From: a virus
Direction: 5' to 3' (one strand)
IMG/VR virus record: IMGVR_UViG_3300009104_000099
Coordinates: 1-27,483 of that record
DNA length: 27,483 nt
Of the stretch, positions 23,047 to 27,483 are shown one piece after another (positions within the stretch are counted from its first letter, which is position 1; each line of letters starts with the position of its first letter). The notes beneath the pieces were generated by a model. That model ran no database searches. It was not told the origin of the DNA and saw nothing but the letters and a program-made list of their open reading frames with translations. A program made the position numbers and the translations under genes.

Positions 23047-25551
23047 ATGGCTGCAATATCTGAATCACTAAGGATGATAGCCGGTGAGCAAAAACCAAGT
23101 AATTTGACTTTCTCACGGGCATCACAAGGTACAAGAGTAAATAAAATTGGACACATTGAAACCATGGCAACGGATGAAGTTCGTATGGACTATTATCCTT
23201 CCATGAGTTTGGTTGGTGTTCGCAGAGGTTATTTGTTAGAAGAAGCTTCTACAAATATGCTTTTACAATCATCAGATTTTTCTACAACATGGGCAGTTGA
23301 TACAGCTGCTACCTTAACAAACTTAGGTGGTATGTCTGCAAATGGTACAGATTTCATGTCGCCTGACGGTTTGAAAACTGGTGATTATCTTAACGCTGCT
23401 TCAACTGGTACTGGTATCGTAGCAGCAAGACAAACAGGATTGACTTTTACAAACGGAACAAAATATACAGTTTCAGTTTGGGCTAGAAAATCATTAGGTT
23501 ATGATTATCTTGAAATATCTAATCTTGATAATGATGCCGCTGGACGTACATTCGCAAAAACATTTAATCTTTCTACTGGTGCGGTTGGAACAGCTGGTAA
23601 CGGTGCAGATGCTTCTGGAATGGACGAATATTCTGGTGGATGGTATCGCTGTTGGGTAACTTTTACTGCTGATGCTTCTTCAGCTGGTGAAATTTATTTC
23701 AAAGCAAGAAATGATGATGATATTTCTACGACTTCAGCACATACTGCTGGTAATAAGATTCATCTTTGGGGTGCTCAATGTGAAGCACTTGCATACATGA
23801 CTTCTTATGTTCCAACAACTACATCTACAGTTGCAAGAGCTGCTGACGTTGCTTTGATTTCTGCTACGGATGATGCATGGAACTGGAACGCTGGTGTTTC
23901 TATGTGGTGTGATTATGTTCCTTTGAACACTACTGAAACAGTAACACCAATTTTTCATTATGCTGATTCTACTAATGCAAACTACATGACATTGTTGAGT
24001 GATGGTAAAGTTAGAGTTGTATCTAACTCCGAATCTCAATTAGCAAGTGATCCTTTTGATGCTGGTATTGGTTTAGTATCAAAGACACAATATCGTGGTT
24101 TGATGTCAATGAAGATTAATCATTTCCATTATTCATCTAATGGTGTTTTGTCTGCAAATCTTCCAGATACATCAATTACAGTACCTTTGAAAACTGGTAG
24201 TTCTAATTATTCTGCTAAGTTCTTTCATGGTACAGGATATGCTAACTCAGGTAGTGGTTGGTTGAAGGGTTTTGAGATTTATCCTCAAGCACTTGCTACA
24301 ATCGATATGCAAAATCGTTCTATTGAAGTTAATACTGATCTTTCTACAATTCAGATTTCTTCATCTGGTACGGTTTCAGATAATACTGTTAGTGAATCTA
24401 AGTTAATGGCTGGTTCAGTTACAGAAACTAAGATTGGTGCTAGTGCGGTAACGGAAGGTAAACTTGCTGATGGAGCAGTTACTGGAAATAAATTAGGTAA
24501 TGACTCTATTGCACAAAACCATATCCAAGATAATGCAATTCAAAACGAACACATCTTAGATAATGCAATTACATCTAGTAAGATTGCCTTTGATGTTATC
24601 GTTGCTGATGATATTGCTAATAATGCAATTACAGTTGCAGAATTGAGTAATGATGCAGTTGAAACTGCTAAGATCAAAGACTTGAATGTTACAAGAGCAA
24701 AACTTGCTAATGATGTTATTGATGGAACTAAAATTGCTGATGATGCAGTTGATAGTGAACATTTAGCTGCTGGTGGTATCGACGCTGAACATATAGCTAA
24801 CGACGCTGTTGATTCTCAACATTATGCTGCTGGTTCTATCGACGCTGAACATATAGCTAACGACGCTGTTGATTCTCAACATTATGCTGATGGTTCTATC
24901 GACACAGCTCACATTGGCGATCTTCAAGTTACAGTTGACAAGGTTGGAAGTAATGCAATCACAACTGCTAAGATTGTTGACTTGAATGTTACAAATGCTA
25001 AGTTGGCTGCTGATTCAGTAACAACTGCTAAGATAGTAGATGGTAATATTACATCAGCTAAGATTGCTGCTGGACAGATCAATGCTTCTCATATTGCTGA
25101 TGGTACTGTTGTTGAAGCAGAACTTGCTGACAATTCAGTAACCGCTAACAAACTTGCTGATGATTCAGTTGATACAGCTGCAATCGTTGATGCGAATGTT
25201 ACGGAAGCAAAAATTGCTGATGGTGCAGTTACAAATGCTAAGTTGGGTGCAAACTCAATTACATCTGATAAGATCGCACTTGACATTATCGTTGCTGAAG
25301 ACTTAGCAGCTAATAGTGTTACATTTGCAGAGATTCAAGATGGTGCAGTAAGACTTGCTAAGATTCAAGATGGTGCTGTTGATGGTACTAAGATTGAATT
25401 GACAGGTAATGCACATGGCGACATTATGTACTATGATGGAACTGATTGGGTAAGACTCGAAGCTGTAGAAAGTTGTTATTTACAGTCTAACGGTGCTGGT
25501 GCAGCTCCTTCATGGGTAAGTAGTTCTACTTTAGCAATCGCTCTAGGTTAA
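23047..25551 (+). CDS. Large tail fibre with lectin-like domains and long repeat shaft
   Basis: This 834-aa protein begins with a module seen in many phage fibres and tailspikes (LTFSRASQGTRVNKIG, then GYLLEEASTNMLLQSSDFS). Two beta-rich regions follow (about 85-265 and 270-430) that look like carbohydrate-binding or concanavalin-like domains. Residues about 441-784 form a shaft of degenerate 10- and 20-residue repeats (AKIADGAVTNAKL, DAEHIANDAVDSQHYAAGSI types). The end carries a GDIMYYDGTDWVRLE module and AGAAPSWVSS. The first half is likely to bind glycans and the shaft to extend or trimerise. One repeat is freshly duplicated at DNA level. A GGGGAAA ribosome binding site supports the start. 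Confidence 0.83.
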   Translation: MAAISESLRMIAGEQKPSNLTFSRASQGTRVNKIGHIETMATDEVRMDYYPSMSLVGVRRGYLLEEASTNMLLQSSDFSTTWAVDTAATLTNLGGMSANGTDFMSPDGLKTGDYLNAASTGTGIVAARQTGLTFTNGTKYTVSVWARKSLGYDYLEISNLDNDAAGRTFAKTFNLSTGAVGTAGNGADASGMDEYSGGWYRCWVTFTADASSAGEIYFKARNDDDISTTSAHTAGNKIHLWGAQCEALAYMTSYVPTTTSTVARAADVALISATDDAWNWNAGVSMWCDYVPLNTTETVTPIFHYADSTNANYMTLLSDGKVRVVSNSESQLASDPFDAGIGLVSKTQYRGLMSMKINHFHYSSNGVLSANLPDTSITVPLKTGSSNYSAKFFHGTGYANSGSGWLKGFEIYPQALATIDMQNRSIEVNTDLSTIQISSSGTVSDNTVSESKLMAGSVTETKIGASAVTEGKLADGAVTGNKLGNDSIAQNHIQDNAIQNEHILDNAITSSKIAFDVIVADDIANNAITVAELSNDAVETAKIKDLNVTRAKLANDVIDGTKIADDAVDSEHLAAGGIDAEHIANDAVDSQHYAAGSIDAEHIANDAVDSQHYADGSIDTAHIGDLQVTVDKVGSNAITTAKIVDLNVTNAKLAADSVTTAKIVDGNITSAKIAAGQINASHIADGTVVEAELADNSVTANKLADDSVDTAAIVDANVTEAKIADGAVTNAKLGANSITSDKIALDIIVAEDLAANSVTFAEIQDGAVRLAKIQDGAVDGTKIELTGNAHGDIMYYDGTDWVRLEAVESCYLQSNGAGAAPSWVSSSTLAIALG
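24781..24900 (+). repeat. Tandem duplication, 2 x 60 bp
   Basis: Positions 24781-24840 and 24841-24900 are identical except for one base (C at 24830, A at 24890, Ala to Asp). Each unit encodes 20 residues (DAEHIANDAVDSQHYA...). The reading frame is kept, so the event lengthened the fibre shaft by one repeat. Confidence 0.95.
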
Positions 25552-25575
25552 TTTTTTCTTAAAGGAGTATAAACA

Positions 25576-25917
25576 ATGCCAATGAATAGAAATGATTATT
25601 TGTTATTATCAACTCAAGGTGAGAAATATGCAAAAGAAAAGTTAACTTTTTTAACAGCTGAAGATAACTTTACTGGTGAATTGATTTGGGAAAAATCAAC
25701 TATTGAATATAGTTGGAATCCCTTTGGTAAATTAATTAAAAAACCGGCTAGGATACTCCCCAATGGGAGTATCCTTGAGCATAAAAAACATTACCATGGC
25801 TGGTTTGGTATGTTAAATTGCACAGATGAATTTTATGAAAAACATAAAGAAGTCCTTGACGAATTCATTACTACTGATAAATTTTTTAGTAGAAAATGGT
25901 TGCCAAAGACTTTATAA
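25576..25917 (+). CDS. Small unknown protein
   Basis: This 113-aa protein is rich in Lys, Phe, Trp and Tyr (WEKSTIEYSWNPFGKLIKK, HYHGWFGMLNCTDEFYEKH) and is not a repeat or fibre protein. It resembles no family that I recognise. The first ATG has an excellent AAAGGAG ribosome binding site. A later in-frame ATG two codons on is less well spaced. An 11-bp perfect hairpin lies inside the gene (25750-25775), and the stop codon sits inside a late promoter sequence for the next gene. A role in fibre assembly, similar to other small genes between fibre genes in phages, is possible but not supported by any motif. Confidence 0.7.
   Translation: MPMNRNDYLLLSTQGEKYAKEKLTFLTAEDNFTGELIWEKSTIEYSWNPFGKLIKKPARILPNGSILEHKKHYHGWFGMLNCTDEFYEKHKEVLDEFITTDKFFSRKWLPKTL
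25750..25775 (+). other. Perfect 11-bp inverted repeat inside coding sequence
   Basis: The arms AGGATACTCCC and GGGAGTATCCT are perfect complements with a four-base loop (CAAT). It lies in frame in the middle of the 113-aa gene and is not followed by a T-run. Such a strong hairpin is otherwise seen only at the terminator in this window. Confidence 0.9.
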
Positions 25918-25920
25918 ATA
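25913..25920 (+). promoter_or_regulatory. T4-type late promoter overlapping a stop codon
   Basis: An exact TATAAATA covers the stop codon TAA (25915-25917) of the 113-aa gene and stands 33 nt before the ATG of the last fibre gene. Its distance fits the other late promoters of this window (24-42 nt). Confidence 0.68.
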
Positions 25921-25953
25921 ATTCAAAAATCTAACAGATTGTAATTTTTTGTT

Positions 25954-27483
25954 ATGACAATAAAGATAAAAATAAAAAGAAGCGAATCTGCCAATTCCGT
26001 TCCTACTACTAGCGAATTAGAAGTAGGTGAAATCTGCATGAATGTCGCAGATCAAAAAATCTATACTAGGAAGTCAGATGATTCAATCGTTACGATTTCT
26101 GAAACAAACACAGGTAAGCCTTCTTTAGAATTGACATCTACGGATGCTGGTTCTACGGAAGGCCCAACCTTAAATTTATATAGAAATTCTTTTTCTCCAT
26201 TTGACTCTGATGCTATCGGGAATATAAGGTTTTATGGAGAGAATGATAATACTAATAAAATTGTATATGCGAATATTGTAAGTAAAATAAATGATGCAAC
26301 TTCTTCAACGGAAGATGGTGAATTAGAACTTCAAGTTAGAAATGATGGTGCGGTTGAACAAATTGCAACCGTAAAAACGGATGGTTTACATATTGCAAGT
26401 GGTAAAGCATTAAATTTTGCAGATGGAACATCCATGACAACTAAGCCTGGGGATGAATATGGTATTGCCCTAGACGGTCTTTTAGTTAAAAATCCAGATG
26501 GTAGTAGTGGTGGTATTTCGATTGATGGGATATTAACCAAAGCGGGTGCGAATGATGCAATAGGAAAGATTGGTAAGCTACTGGATGATACTTCACCAAT
26601 GCTTGGTGGCACATTAGATTTAAACAACAATAATATATCTGGTACTGGTACGGTAACTGCAACAAGTTTTCACGGTGATGGATCAGCATTAACAGGGGTT
26701 GGAGTTGATCTCTCTGGTATTCAGGCAGACATTTTAAAATTAGCAATTAGTCAAGCGGTAGATGGTAATAGAGTTGCATTTAGTTTAAATGATTGTTTCA
26801 TAGATGGCTTTGAAGATGATACAGGGATAGCTACTGAAACTACAGTTGATCGTGATGTAGATGATGAGTATGTTGCAAGTGTCATACAGAGTTTGGTTGA
26901 AACTCCAATAGCTGCTTCTGATTGGGGTGGGGGAACAAGTGGATATACTTTGACTACTGGTGGTGCAGATCAAACATCAAGTAATTATAGTATCTATACA
27001 ACCAAAACCTTTTCGGGTGATTTTACTTTTCAAGCAGATAATAGTTGGACAGGCAATACAACTGGATTTGTTGGTATTTTTGATAACAATGAATTAGGTT
27101 CTTTTGGTAGTTACCCAAAAGATAGAGGTAACTTAGAAAATATGACGGTAAGTTATCATGCTGATTCATGGTATCCCGGCAGTAACGGAAATCAGGCTTA
27201 TTATGGGGGGAGTACACAGGGTAGCACATATCCATCTGTTGCAAACGGCGAGACAATTAAGTTTGAAAGAGTTGGAACAACCATCAAACTTTATATAGGT
27301 GGCAACCTGAGACATACTTACGCATCTCACCCTTCAAGTGCTACTTTTAGAGGTGCAATAGCAGGACAAGATGCTAGTACGAATATGACAAATATTAAGT
27401 GGACAGAAACGCAAACAACTTGTAATAGTTCAACTGGTACTTTAGTTTCTGTTACACAAACTGCTTCATCAAGTAGAACTTCT
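25954..27483 (+). CDS. Tail fibre protein, 3' end outside the window
   Basis: The reading frame stays open for 510 codons to the window end. The first about 50 residues match a frequent fibre head module (SVPTTSELEVGEICMNVADQ, KIYTRKSDDSIVTIS), which supports the start at 25954 although no ribosome binding site is visible. Then come DDTSPMLGGTLDLNNNNISG (about 211-230), FHGDGSALTGV (about 239-249) and an FIDGFEDDTG segment near 282-291. Residues about 320-495 look like a lectin or SPRY-like beta sandwich (FVGIFDNNELGSFG, IKFERVGTTIKLYIGGNLRH), probably a glycan-binding part. It shares its LGGxLDLN motif with the fibres at 15688 and 21387 but has another head domain. A late promoter lies upstream. 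Confidence 0.85.
   Translation, partial: MTIKIKIKRSESANSVPTTSELEVGEICMNVADQKIYTRKSDDSIVTISETNTGKPSLELTSTDAGSTEGPTLNLYRNSFSPFDSDAIGNIRFYGENDNTNKIVYANIVSKINDATSSTEDGELELQVRNDGAVEQIATVKTDGLHIASGKALNFADGTSMTTKPGDEYGIALDGLLVKNPDGSSGGISIDGILTKAGANDAIGKIGKLLDDTSPMLGGTLDLNNNNISGTGTVTATSFHGDGSALTGVGVDLSGIQADILKLAISQAVDGNRVAFSLNDCFIDGFEDDTGIATETTVDRDVDDEYVASVIQSLVETPIAASDWGGGTSGYTLTTGGADQTSSNYSIYTTKTFSGDFTFQADNSWTGNTTGFVGIFDNNELGSFGSYPKDRGNLENMTVSYHADSWYPGSNGNQAYYGGSTQGSTYPSVANGETIKFERVGTTIKLYIGGNLRHTYASHPSSATFRGAIAGQDASTNMTNIKWTETQTTCNSSTGTLVSVTQTASSSRTS

Noticed and set aside
24370-25400. Repeated units that could suggest a CRISPR array
   Set aside because: The units are degenerate, in frame and without spacers; they encode a fibre shaft.
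25928-25950. Terminator from AATCT-AAC-AGATT followed by a T-run
   Set aside because: The stem is only five base pairs, and it lies downstream of the putative late promoter, where it would end its own transcript.

Overview
This window is part of the late, structural region of a marine T4-like myovirus. All genes are on the + strand and tightly packed (only about 2-3% of the window is intergenic). The DNA is AT-rich, and T4-type late promoter sequences (TATAAATA) lie just upstream of several genes. The baseplate gene order and the style of the tail-fibre proteins resemble T4-like phages of marine bacteria such as picocyanobacteria or SAR11. The host itself cannot be read from this window, and no host-like, tRNA, CRISPR or integrase genes were seen.

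Region 1 (1-11077) is the baseplate block: gp25-like, gp6-like, gp7-like and gp8-like wedge proteins, followed by a giant (1781 aa) DUF4815-type structural protein. In T4, gp9-gp12 follow gp8. Here no homologue of those is recognised, and the giant protein with the fibre array behind it occupies that place. The gp7-like, gp8-like and giant proteins share glycine-rich 'GxGY' beta repeats that look like inserted modules.

Region 2 (11079-16560) is a first fibre/adhesin array: a small coiled-coil protein, two fibres with an Mtd-like N-terminus (RRRGTT...), a polyglycine adhesin, a conserved marine-phage type protein, a small Cys-rich zinc-binding-like protein, and a fibre with an 'FDEW' N-terminus. 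The fibres share repeated modules, some nearly identical at DNA level.

Region 3 (16576-21406) is the most unusual part. Behind a hairpin and a late promoter come a 2OG-Fe(II) oxygenase-like protein, a short fibre-like protein whose last 57 residues contain 11 cysteines, an unrecognised structural-looking protein, a terminator-like hairpin, a second paralogous 2OG oxygenase-like protein and a radical SAM protein with a complete SPASM domain. The radical SAM gene overlaps the next fibre gene by 20 nt. I infer, but cannot prove, a late-expressed cassette that chemically modifies fibre or adhesin proteins.

Region 4 (21387-27483) is a second fibre array: an FDEW-type fibre, a small beta protein, an 85-aa stand-alone copy of a fibre C-terminal domain, an 834-aa fibre with lectin-like domains and long degenerate repeats (including a recent 60-bp duplication), a small unknown gene with an internal 11-bp hairpin, and a last fibre gene cut by the window end. 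The picture is of a phage with a very large, modular set of receptor-binding proteins plus enzymes that may tailor them.
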